Below, piece after piece: positions 7,646-13,349 of a DNA stretch of 13,349 bases. Numbering within the stretch: position 1 is the stretch's first letter; each line of letters begins with the position of its first letter. The position numbers and the translations under genes are program-made. This DNA is from CBFGTA01 sp965651595 (GTDB lineage: Bacteria; Actinomycetota; Actinomycetes; S36-B12; UBA10799), in the NCBI GenBank assembly GCA_965651595.1, contig CBFGTA010000061.1, positions 1-13,349 of the forward strand, read 5' to 3'. Below the pieces are notes generated by a model that was given only the letters and a program-made list of their open reading frames with translations, searched no databases and had not been told where the DNA came from.

Positions 7646-7703
7646 TCTGCTTCCTTCTCTTTCTCGTACCGCGTGGTGGTTCCACGTTGGACGGGTCTGT
7701 GGT
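7646..7703 (-). promoter_or_regulatory. atpE leader: small hairpin and purine-rich ribosome site
   Basis: The 58-bp gap between atpB and atpE contains, on the minus strand, a hairpin CGTGG-AACCA-CCACG (7672-7686) and then a purine-rich run GAGAAAGAGAAGGAAGCAGA just before the atpE ATG, with the ribosome site AGAAGGAA at 7651-7658. Many copies of c are needed per complex, and in E. coli a leader upstream of atpE boosts its translation. A similar role here is inference. Confidence 0.4.
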
Positions 7704-8534
7704 TTAGTGCTCGTGCGAGAGCGATCCTGCAATGTAGGAGGCGGCCAACAGCGTGAAGATGTAGGCCTGAAGGGCACCGATTCCAAATTCGAAAACGGTC
7801 ATTACTAACACCATGACGCCAGAACCGATCGACCCAACCAACCCAATCACGCTGGGGCTGAACAGGTAAATCGACGCCACGATGAAAATTGTGATCAACA
7901 TGTGTCCGGCGAACATGTTAGCCATCAAACGAATCGCCAGCGTAAACGGGCGGATGATGACGTTCGACAGCAGCTCAATGGGAGCCAGCAGGACGAGCAC
8001 CCAGGCTGGAACGCCAGGGGGGAACATCATGTTGGTGTAGAACTTGATCGGCCCTTGGTGTTTCATGCCGAGGAACATGTACACGACCCACACAATTAGC
8101 GACAGCGTCGCCGGAATCGCGAAGTAGGCAGTGGGCGGAAGCTGCGCGAGGGGCAGAATCTCCAGGAAGTTCATCAACCAGATGAAGAAGAACAACGAAA
8201 ACAAGAACGCCACGTACTTGTCAGCATTCTTGCCGATCGTTTCGCGGCCGATCTGGTCACGAACGAAAGTGTAAGAGAGTTCGCCGATGCTCTGCAGCTT
8301 CCCCGGCACCATCTTCGGCTTCGCAAAGGCGAACCCGAAGAAGACGATGACCACCAGCGCACACATGAACATCAGTACGACTGGCTTGTTGATCACAAAG
8401 TCGATCCCAAATAACTGGAACTCAGCTAACGCCGGGTAAACAAAGATCTCAGTACCTGGAGCGGGGAACCCACATCCAGAGTCGAGGTGACACCCGGGGG
8501 GAACGGCGGCGAGGGTGGATGACAGGTCAGCCAC
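7704..8534 (-). CDS. atpB: ATP synthase Fo a subunit
   Basis: Subunit a forms the proton half-channels next to the c-ring. The 276-residue protein has about 45 residues outside the membrane, then several hydrophobic helices (first at about 51-71, next at about 107-125 and 137-156). The essential arginine is Arg202 in TLAIRLMANMFAGH (198-211). The last helices contain EFGIGALQAYIFTLL at 249-263. Start is GTG 8534: the GTG overlaps the end of the upstream gene by 8 bp, and GGGAGG (8541-8546) lies six bases before it inside that gene, a coupled arrangement. It is the first structural gene of the synthase. Confidence 0.96.
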   Translation of the reverse strand: MADLSSTLAAVPPGCHLDSGCGFPAPGTEIFVYPALAEFQLFGIDFVINKPVVLMFMCALVVIVFFGFAFAKPKMVPGKLQSIGELSYTFVRDQIGRETIGKNADKYVAFLFSLFFFIWLMNFLEILPLAQLPPTAYFAIPATLSLIVWVVYMFLGMKHQGPIKFYTNMMFPPGVPAWVLVLLAPIELLSNVIIRPFTLAIRLMANMFAGHMLITIFIVASIYLFSPSVIGLVGSIGSGVMVLVMTVFEFGIGALQAYIFTLLAASYIAGSLSHEH

Positions 8535-8859
8535 GAGCTACCTCCCGATCAGCCTTCATGTCTGTTTGCCCCTTAGCAGTCTCGCTTGTGCCGCTGTGCG
8601 GCTTCTTCTTTACGGACCGGTACCGCACCCCCTGCGGTTCACCGTGACTCAGGCGAACATATACGAGGACAGTAGCCGCAACCAACCCGACTACCGCTCC
8701 GACGCCAACGAATATTCCACGGTGACCGAGCCACAGGCTCAGCAGCCACCCCAGCCCGCCGTACACCACAATCCCCGCGATGAGTCGACCCGTGATCGAC
8801 CATGCGGTGTCTAGTGGTGTCGGTTCGGAGTTCTCCGACCTCGCGTCAACAGTTGCCAT
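8527..8859 (-). CDS. atpZ: AtpZ-like small membrane protein upstream of atpB
   Basis: This 110-residue protein has a polar N-terminus, two membrane helices (about 22-42 and 49-69) separated by a short loop with LGHRG, and a basic/polar tail. The pattern, with a DTAW..GRLIAGIVVYGGLGWLLS first helix and placement just before atpB, fits the AtpZ/AtpI-family proteins thought to help Fo assembly or Mg2+ handling. Family assignment is from pattern and position. I prefer ATG 8859 over the upstream TTG 8868: ATG is preceded by a TAGTTT element seven bases away and no ribosome site, which suggests a leaderless mRNA. Its end overlaps the atpB start by 8 bp. Confidence 0.75.
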   Translation of the reverse strand: MATVDARSENSEPTPLDTAWSITGRLIAGIVVYGGLGWLLSLWLGHRGIFVGVGAVVGLVAATVLVYVRLSHGEPQGVRYRSVKKKPHSGTSETAKGQTDMKADREVARG

Positions 8860-8866
8860 TGCGTGC

Positions 8867-8872
8867 AAACTA
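8867..8872 (-). promoter_or_regulatory. Candidate -10 element before atpZ (possible atp operon promoter)
   Basis: On the minus strand TAGTTT is followed by seven bases and the ATG at 8859, the spacing of a leaderless start. No clear -35 box is visible and no ribosome site precedes the ATG. It lies in the 78-bp gap after atpI, so it may drive the atp structural genes separately from wecA-atpI. Confidence 0.3.
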
Positions 8873-8937
8873 GCAGTAGATCAACTCGACGGCATGACTG
8901 GCCACTACGGATGGCCCAACGTGTCGCCTGTCTGCGG

Positions 8938-9414
8938 TCATTTACCGATCGGGCCGTAGGGCCCGTTGCCTGGATCGACATAGATAACCTTGCTGCGGAC
9001 CATGACGGTGACGGCGGCGAACGTCCACACTAGGGCACCGGCAAGAACTGTGAAAGCGAAGGCCTTCGGGGCAAAGAATGTTGCATCTCGGAGGATGAGC
9101 AAGAGGATGAACAACACCACCATCTGCAGCAAGTACGTCAGCAACGCGACATTCATGGCTATTGCGGGGTTGTTGCGCAACACTCGAAACACGATGTACT
9201 GGCCGATCCCGAAGAATCCCAGCACGATGACTGTGCCTAGCACTCCAGCGAGGAGTCCGGCTGTGCCGAACATCACCGTTGTTACGACCGTGCACACGAC
9301 ACCTACCGCCACAACACTGAGCAGAGGCCACTTCATCAACTGCAGTTCGCTGTATTCGGAACTGTGGCGGTCGGGTGTGTCGGGCGTGCGGCCGGACGAA
9401 GGTGGGGTCGTCAT
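8938..9414 (-). CDS. atpI: AtpI-like ATP synthase accessory membrane protein
   Basis: This 158-residue protein has a ~27-residue Pro/Ser/Thr-rich N-terminus, then four hydrophobic segments at roughly 31-48, 53-78, 86-108 and 116-139, and a short polar tail ending in a Gly/Pro-rich YGPIGK. Size, topology and position match the AtpI family, which in other bacteria helps assemble the c-ring. The call rests on topology and synteny more than on motifs. It starts at ATG 9414, only 17 bases after the wecA stop, with no strong nearby ribosome site, so it is probably read through from wecA. A 78-bp gap separates it from atpZ. Confidence 0.7.
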   Translation of the reverse strand: MTTPPSSGRTPDTPDRHSSEYSELQLMKWPLLSVVAVGVVCTVVTTVMFGTAGLLAGVLGTVIVLGFFGIGQYIVFRVLRNNPAIAMNVALLTYLLQMVVLFILLLILRDATFFAPKAFAFTVLAGALVWTFAAVTVMVRSKVIYVDPGNGPYGPIGK

Positions 9415-9431
9415 AGGGTTCTGACGTTACC

Positions 9432-10529
9432 TCACGGCGCGGGGACGCGAGCGCCAGGGCGCAGTACGGCAACCGCCAGGATTCCCACACCGATCACGAA
9501 CAGGCCGATGGCAATAGCCGGCCGCACAAACGCCACCGACACGGCCGTGAAGGCGATCAGCGCCGTCCAAGCGTGCATCAGACCAACTGCCCGCCGCTGG
9601 GAGTGGCCGATCTCCAGGAGCCGATGGTGTAAATGCTGCTTGTCCGGGGTGAACGGACTCCGGCGCTGGCGCGTTCGACGGACCACTGCCAGCGCCACGT
9701 CGAGCAGCGGCACTGCGATCACGGCTGCTGGCAGCAGGAGCGGAAGGATCGTCGGGAAATCGGTGGCGACGGTGAGAGCGGACGGATCGACCCGACCGGT
9801 AAGGGTAATCATCGATGCGGCGAGCAGTAAGCCGATCAGCATCGAACCGGTATCGCCCATGAAGACCCGAGCGGGGTTGAGATTGTGGGGAAGAAAGCCG
9901 ACACACATTCCCGCCAAAATCGCGCACACCAAGGTGGCAAGGGTCGCCCGATCGATTTGGTTTTCGACGGACAATAAGAAGGAATAGGTGAACAACGCCA
10001 GGGCTGCGATTCCCACGATCCCTGCCGCCAGACCGTCGAGCCCGTCAACAAAGTTCACTGCATTGACTGTCAAGACCACGATGAGCACCGTGAGCAGCAC
10101 GCTGGTCAACGGATCAAGTAACAAGGTGCCAGCAATGGGAAGCCACAGAACCTGGATACCCATCAACGCCATGGCGCCCCCGGCCAACACTTGGCCTGCG
10201 AACTTGGTTGGAGCGTCGAGTCCCCACTTGTCATCACATAGACCCAGCAGCACAATGATCGTGGCTCCGACCACGATTGCCAGCCCTTGCCTGCCGGACC
10301 CCGCGGCGAATGCTGCCGACATGAGCGGAAGTTGACTGGCGACGAGCAACCCCGCGAGCAGCCCAGCGAACATCGCCAAGCCGCCCCAGCGGGGCGTGGG
10401 AGAGTCGTGAACGTCGCGATCACGTACTTCTGCGAGCGCACCCGCCCTCAAGGCCAATCGCCGAGCTAAGGGAGTGAGGAAGAACGTCACGGCTGCGGCG
10501 ACGGCCATGCACAGCAAGTACTCGCGCAC
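9432..10529 (-). CDS. wecA: MraY/WecA-family polyprenyl-phosphate sugar-1-phosphate transferase
   Basis: Enzymes of this family move a HexNAc-1-phosphate from a UDP-sugar to undecaprenyl or decaprenyl phosphate in the membrane, starting a cell-wall glycopolymer. The 365-residue protein has many membrane helices and all family motifs: HDSPTPRWGG at 41-50, the Mg2+-binding DD at 99-100 (LCDDKWGLD), NAVNFVDGLDGLAAG at 156-170, ARVFMGDTGS at 220-229, and PDKQHLHHRLLEIGHS at 295-310. The HLHHR motif points to the WecA/TagO branch rather than MraY. The mycobacterial gene at the same position (Rv1302) makes decaprenyl-PP-GlcNAc; which polymer it serves here is unknown. GTG 10529 is supported by a strong AGGAGGT site. 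Confidence 0.93.
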   Translation of the reverse strand: MREYLLCMAVAAAVTFFLTPLARRLALRAGALAEVRDRDVHDSPTPRWGGLAMFAGLLAGLLVASQLPLMSAAFAAGSGRQGLAIVVGATIIVLLGLCDDKWGLDAPTKFAGQVLAGGAMALMGIQVLWLPIAGTLLLDPLTSVLLTVLIVVLTVNAVNFVDGLDGLAAGIVGIAALALFTYSFLLSVENQIDRATLATLVCAILAGMCVGFLPHNLNPARVFMGDTGSMLIGLLLAASMITLTGRVDPSALTVATDFPTILPLLLPAAVIAVPLLDVALAVVRRTRQRRSPFTPDKQHLHHRLLEIGHSQRRAVGLMHAWTALIAFTAVSVAFVRPAIAIGLFVIGVGILAVAVLRPGARVPAP

Positions 10530-10533
10530 AGCG

Positions 10534-10543
10534 ACCTCCTCCC
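10534..10543 (-). promoter_or_regulatory. Strong ribosome binding site of wecA
   Basis: The minus strand reads GGGAGGAGGT followed by CGCT and the GTG start. This near-perfect anti-16S match decides the unusual GTG as the wecA start. Confidence 0.75.
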
Positions 10544-10549
10544 AGCCTC

Positions 10550-10572
10550 GACGTGGTTCATCGAACCACGTC
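10550..10572. repeat. Perfect inverted repeat between glyA and wecA
   Basis: GACGTGGTTC (10550-10559) and GAACCACGTC (10563-10572) are exact reverse complements around a 3-base centre. The centre of the dyad lies about 30 bases upstream of the wecA start and 60 downstream of the glyA stop. As RNA it is a stable 10-bp hairpin; as DNA it is a possible operator. There is no T-tract on either side. Confidence 0.7.
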
Positions 10573-10601
10573 CGACCGGCAGACCCGGAACTTGTGGTCG
10601 G
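10572..10601. repeat. Second, weaker inverted repeat after glyA
   Basis: CCGACC (10572-10577) pairs with GGTCGG (10596-10601) around an 18-base loop. It adjoins the stronger dyad and sits just after the glyA stop, so the two may form a tandem terminator-like structure. The short stem makes this uncertain. Confidence 0.3.
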
Positions 10602-10618
10602 CGCGTCCTGACACTTAG

Positions 10619-11878
10619 CTACGGACGGGGGTAGGCGGGGAAGGCATGCACCAGGTCTGCGACCTCAGCCCGCAGCGGTTCCGGGTCTTCTCCACGGACC
10701 GCTCGGCCAATCAACGACGCGATAGTCGCCATCTCTCCGGTTGACATTCCTTGGGTCGTGACGCAGGGGGTTCCAACACGAATACCCGAGGCCACGTTGG
10801 GCGGTTGCGGGTCAAACGGAATCGCATTCTTGTTGAGGACAATGCCAGCGGCATCGCAACGCGCCTCAGCGTCCGCCCCCGACACCCCGAGTCCCTGCAG
10901 GTCGAGCAAAGCCAGATGGGTATCAGTACCACCTGTGACCGCCCGCATACCCTCGGCCTCTAGCGCCGAAGTCAAAGCAACCGAGTTGTCGATGACTGTC
11001 CGGGCGTACTTCTGGTAGTCGGTAGAGGAGGCTTCACGCAGAGCTACCGCCTTGGCCGCAACGCAGTGCATCAACGGCCCCCCTTGCATCATGGGGAACA
11101 CTGCCTTGTCGATCGCCTTCGCATGCTCGCCTTTACACAAGATCATTCCACCACGAGGGCCGCGCAGTACCTTGTGGGTCGTGAACGTGACGACGTCGGC
11201 ATACGGAACTGGACTGGGGATGGCTTGACCGGCCACCAGTCCAATGAAATGCGCGGCGTCGACCATCAGAATTGCGCCCACTGAGTCGGCGATCTCGCGG
11301 AAGCGAGCGAAATCAATCAATCGCGGGATGGCCGACCCGCCGCACACAATGATGCGTGGCTGATGCTGTTGAGCCAGTTCAGAGACTTGCTGGTAGTTGA
11401 TGTCCTCAGTTTCAGGGTCGACTCCGTAGTGAACGGCATTGAACCACTTGCCCGAGAAGGACACTTTGGTTCCATGCGTCAGGTGGCCTCCGTGGGGCAA
11501 GCTCATGGCCAGGATGGTGTCGCCGGGGTTGAGGAACGCACCATAGGCGGCGAGGTTCGCGCTGGCACCCGAGTGCGGCTGCAGGTTGGCGTGATCGGCC
11601 GCGAACAACGACTTAGCCCGCTCGATTCCAATCGTTTCGGCCTTGTCCACTTCCCGGCAGCCCCCGTAGTAGCGCCGGCCTGGATAACCCTCGGCGTACT
11701 TGTTGCTCAGGGTCGACCCGAGCGCCGCGAGCACAGCGGGACTCGTCAGGTTCTCGCTCGCGATAAGTTGTACCCCGGAACGAAGACGATCGAGCTCTGA
11801 CAGGACGATCCCGGCGATCTCAGGATCTTCCGATTGTAGAGCGGAGAAGTCGGATCCCCAGAAGGGTGCGTTACTCAT
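10619..11878 (-). CDS. glyA: Serine hydroxymethyltransferase
   Basis: GlyA converts serine and tetrahydrofolate to glycine and 5,10-methylene-THF, the main source of one-carbon units; it uses pyridoxal phosphate in the cytoplasm. The 419-residue protein shows the family markers SENLTSPAVL at 41-50, YAEGYPGRRYYGGC at 61-74, the PLP-contacting VDAAHFIGLVAG at 206-217, and the Schiff-base lysine Lys236 in TTHKVLRGPRGG. The length is usual. ATG 11878 begins MSNAPFWGSDF; no ribosome site precedes it, but TACACT sits seven bases upstream, so the mRNA may be leaderless. A glyA between sua5 and wecA occurs in Streptomyces-like gene orders but not in Mycobacterium. Confidence 0.97.
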   Translation of the reverse strand: MSNAPFWGSDFSALQSEDPEIAGIVLSELDRLRSGVQLIASENLTSPAVLAALGSTLSNKYAEGYPGRRYYGGCREVDKAETIGIERAKSLFAADHANLQPHSGASANLAAYGAFLNPGDTILAMSLPHGGHLTHGTKVSFSGKWFNAVHYGVDPETEDINYQQVSELAQQHQPRIIVCGGSAIPRLIDFARFREIADSVGAILMVDAAHFIGLVAGQAIPSPVPYADVVTFTTHKVLRGPRGGMILCKGEHAKAIDKAVFPMMQGGPLMHCVAAKAVALREASSTDYQKYARTVIDNSVALTSALEAEGMRAVTGGTDTHLALLDLQGLGVSGADAEARCDAAGIVLNKNAIPFDPQPPNVASGIRVGTPCVTTQGMSTGEMATIASLIGRAVRGEDPEPLRAEVADLVHAFPAYPRP

Positions 11879-11885
11879 GGGTGCA

Positions 11886-11891
11886 AGTGTA
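11886..11891 (-). promoter_or_regulatory. Candidate -10 element for leaderless glyA
   Basis: On the minus strand TACACT is followed by seven bases and the glyA ATG at 11878. It matches TANNNT at the distance expected for transcription starting at the ATG. No good -35 hexamer is visible, and no Shine-Dalgarno sequence precedes the ATG. Confidence 0.45.
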
Positions 11892-11964
11892 GGAGGTTGT
11901 TGCTGGCGCCGAGGCGTTGAGGCGAGCGCGGGTGCGGGTGTCGTCGCCAGGTACTGGGTCAGTC

Positions 11965-12681
11965 GTGGTTAGACGCATCGATATCGGCACAACCGAGGGC
12001 CTTACAGAAGGCATCGAGGCCGCGATCAGCACCATGCGCAGGGGCCTGGTGGTGGCGCTTCCCACAGAGTCCTCCTATGCAGTAGCAACCGATGCATTTC
12101 GCGCCGACGGACTCGATCGGATTCGCCAAGCCAAGGGTCGGTCCTCCTCCGCTGCGGTGTCGGTGGTGATCGGCAGTCCTGCGACGGCAGAGGGCCTGCT
12201 GTATCGGCTCTCGGATGACGCCCGTGCCCTCATGGATGCGTTTTGGCCGGGAATGGTGACCTTGGTTGGTCGCTGCCAGCCGTCTCTTGCGTGGAATGTG
12301 GGTGGGAGCGCGGCCCACGTCGTCTCGGTGAGAATGCCTAGTCACCCCGCGGCGTGGAGAATCGCCCGCGCCCTCGGCCCGACAGCACTTACCGCAGCCA
12401 ACGCTGCGGGACTGGCTGTTCCCCGCACGGCCGATGAGGTCGTCGATCAACTCGGCGACTCGGTGGGGCTGATCTTGGATGCCGGACCGATCCCGGAGCA
12501 GCCAGCGTCGACGATTGTCGACGTGAGTGCAGATGTGCCGACCATCCTCAAAGAGGGCGCGGTCTCCCGCGCTCGCCTAGCTCACGTGTGCGCCGCACTC
12601 GGGGCCAACGGCGAGGATGCCTCGGACGGTGCTGAGCACCACCACCCCGGGACTAGCACTATCGACGACGGGCCTCGGTAA
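11965..12681 (+). CDS. YrdC/Sua5-domain protein, probable threonylcarbamoyl-AMP synthase (divergent)
   Basis: TsaC/Sua5 enzymes make L-threonylcarbamoyl-AMP from Thr, bicarbonate and ATP for t6A37 in ANN-decoding tRNAs. From GTG 11965 the protein has 238 residues, a single YrdC domain without the Sua5 C-terminal domain. Conserved parts are GLVVALPTE at 27-35, the KGR at 57-59 (the K-x-R motif), FWPGMVTLV at 93-101, SVRMPSHP at 121-128 and STIVDVS at 182-188. Two signatures differ from those I recall: the usual TxTVYGxGxDA reads TESSYAVATDA (34-44), and SxN reads AAN (144-146). The C-terminus (from about 215) is a polar His/Asp-rich tail. A TTG at 11917 would add 16 residues without family similarity. 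It lies on the opposite strand to prmC and glyA, whereas sua5 usually follows prmC codirectionally, and its end overlaps prmC by 23 bp. Family is clear; enzyme activity is less sure. Confidence 0.85.
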   Translation: MVRRIDIGTTEGLTEGIEAAISTMRRGLVVALPTESSYAVATDAFRADGLDRIRQAKGRSSSAAVSVVIGSPATAEGLLYRLSDDARALMDAFWPGMVTLVGRCQPSLAWNVGGSAAHVVSVRMPSHPAAWRIARALGPTALTAANAAGLAVPRTADEVVDQLGDSVGLILDAGPIPEQPASTIVDVSADVPTILKEGAVSRARLAHVCAALGANGEDASDGAEHHHPGTSTIDDGPR

Positions 12682-13349
12682 CCCGCGGCCTCCCCGACAG
12701 ATCGCGGTGATCATGAACCGCCCAAAACTCGCGGTGGGCGTCGACGACGCCGGGCACACCCATCGGGCCAGCGGACCACCCCTGGTCGTCGCCGTGTTCA
12801 ACTAACAGCACTCCCCCGGGAGCGAGCAGGCGAGCAGCTGCCTCAAGCATCGGGCGCACCACCGCGAGGCCGTCCTCGCCACCGTACAAGGCGATAGAAG
12901 GATCAAAAGCGGCTACCTCAGGGTCCCGCGGACGAGCCGAGCGTGGAATATAGGGGGGATTGCAGGTGATGACGTCCACGGTGCCGACCAAGTGGTCGAG
13001 GCTGGTCTGATCAATGCCGATGGCGTCGCCAGGAACGACAGTGACCGTGGATCCAGATTCTGCGGCGGCCCGACTGTTGGCGATGCGGTTCTGCTCCAGC
13101 CACGGCAGGGCCGCGGGGCTGACTTCCACCATCCAGACGGCGACTGAAGCAGCCTCGACGGCGATGCTCAGTCCGATGGCGCCGCTGCCAGCACACAAGT
13201 CCACGACCACAGGTCGCTGCCGGTGGGGGTTGGGCACCTTGCGCCGCCGCTCCACCGCCTCGATCGCGTGATCAACAAGGACTTCGGTTTCCGGTCGGGG
13301 TACGAAAACCCCGGGCCCCACCAGTATGTCGAGGTGGCGGAACGGGGCG
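12659..13349 (-). CDS. prmC: Peptide chain release factor N5-glutamine methyltransferase PrmC (C-terminal part, cut by window edge)
   Basis: PrmC (HemK) methylates the Gln of the GGQ motif in release factors RF1/RF2 using S-adenosylmethionine. The visible 229 residues run in from the right edge and lack the N-terminal helical domain. They begin APFRHLDILVGPGVFVPRPETE, which is the start of the methyltransferase domain. The SAM-binding motif DLCAGSGAIGLS follows, and then the substrate-glutamine motif NPPY at visible residues 130-133 (ITCNPPYIPRSA). The tail contains LLAPGGVLLVEHG. The frame extends upstream of GTG 13321, so that codon is not the start. prfA would normally lie beyond the right edge. 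Its 3' end overlaps the convergent YrdC-domain gene by 23 bp. Confidence 0.94.
   Translation of the reverse strand, partial: APFRHLDILVGPGVFVPRPETEVLVDHAIEAVERRRKVPNPHRQRPVVVDLCAGSGAIGLSIAVEAASVAVWMVEVSPAALPWLEQNRIANSRAAAESGSTVTVVPGDAIGIDQTSLDHLVGTVDVITCNPPYIPRSARPRDPEVAAFDPSIALYGGEDGLAVVRPMLEAAARLLAPGGVLLVEHGDDQGWSAGPMGVPGVVDAHREFWAVHDHRDLSGRPRVTEARRR

Noticed and set aside
7646..7786. Longer in-frame start for atpE
   Set aside because: The extra residues overlap atpB and do not resemble any c-subunit; ATG 7645 has an ideal ribosome site and family-like N-terminus.
10550..10572. LexA/SOS box reading of the glyA-wecA dyad
   Set aside because: The half-sites are GTTC...GAAC, the reverse order of the actinobacterial GAAC...GTTC LexA box, and the spacing differs.
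11917..11964. TTG start for the YrdC-domain gene
   Set aside because: The added 16 residues have no family similarity and there is no ribosome site; GTG 11965 gives VVRRIDIG, close to normal family N-termini. Not fully excluded.
11959..12450. Minus-strand open frame opposite the YrdC-domain gene
   Set aside because: I considered whether the usual codirectional gene might lie here. The translation is His/Arg/Cys-rich without YrdC motifs, while the plus strand clearly encodes the YrdC domain.
12628..12640. Small hairpin GGTGC-TGA-GCACC near the end of the YrdC-domain gene
   Set aside because: Five base pairs inside coding sequence with no T-tract; likely chance in GC-rich DNA.
1..13349. CRISPR arrays, IS elements, tRNA genes, riboswitches or a defence system
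   Set aside because: I saw no direct-repeat arrays, transposase motifs, cloverleaf sequences or cobalamin/glycine riboswitch-like leaders; nearly all DNA is accounted for by housekeeping genes.

Overview
This window is a core housekeeping locus from an actinobacterium (Actinomycetota). It is moderately GC-rich by eye. I identify the lineage from the conserved gene order prmC - sua5 - glyA - wecA - atpI - atpZ - atpBEFHAGDC - (cobO) - murA, which matches the ATP synthase neighbourhood of Mycobacterium and Streptomyces. Further support comes from the actinobacterial form of several proteins: a MurA with Asp instead of the catalytic Cys, a ~270-residue delta subunit, and an alpha subunit with a charged C-terminal tail. 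I cannot name the genus; the sequence reads like an ordinary chromosome and I see no plasmid, phage, IS element, CRISPR or tRNA.

Layout from left to right. 1-791 (minus): the N-terminal 263 residues of MurA, cut by the window edge. 790-1410 (plus): a PduO-type cobalamin adenosyltransferase whose ATG overlaps the MurA ATG on the opposite strand. 1411-1479: a convergent gap with one imperfect hairpin. 1480-8534 (minus): the complete eight-gene F1Fo ATP synthase set, read in the order atpB, E, F, H, A, G, D, C, with gaps of at most about 83 bp and several coupled junctions. 8527-9414 (minus): two small membrane proteins, AtpZ-like and AtpI-like, that precede atpB. 9432-10529 (minus): a MraY/WecA-family polyprenyl-phosphate sugar-1-phosphate transferase. 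10530-10618: a gap with a perfect 10-bp-arm inverted repeat. 10619-11878 (minus): glyA. 11965-12681 (plus): a YrdC/Sua5-domain protein in the opposite orientation to its neighbours. 12659-13349 (minus): the C-terminal part of PrmC, running off the right edge.

How the genes work together. The atp block builds a proton-translocating ATP synthase: a, b and c in the membrane, delta/b as stator, alpha/beta/gamma/epsilon as the F1 motor, and AtpI/AtpZ as probable assembly factors. The remaining genes belong to cell envelope synthesis (MurA, WecA), one-carbon metabolism (GlyA), translation fidelity and termination (Sua5 for t6A tRNA, PrmC for release-factor methylation) and B12 cofactor synthesis (CobO).

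I found no new multi-gene system. The points most worth a second look are: a YrdC/Sua5 protein that is flipped relative to the usual order and carries non-canonical residues at two signature motifs; overlapping divergent start codons of murA and cobO; the Cys-to-Asp MurA; the strong dyad between glyA and wecA; and several apparently leaderless starts.
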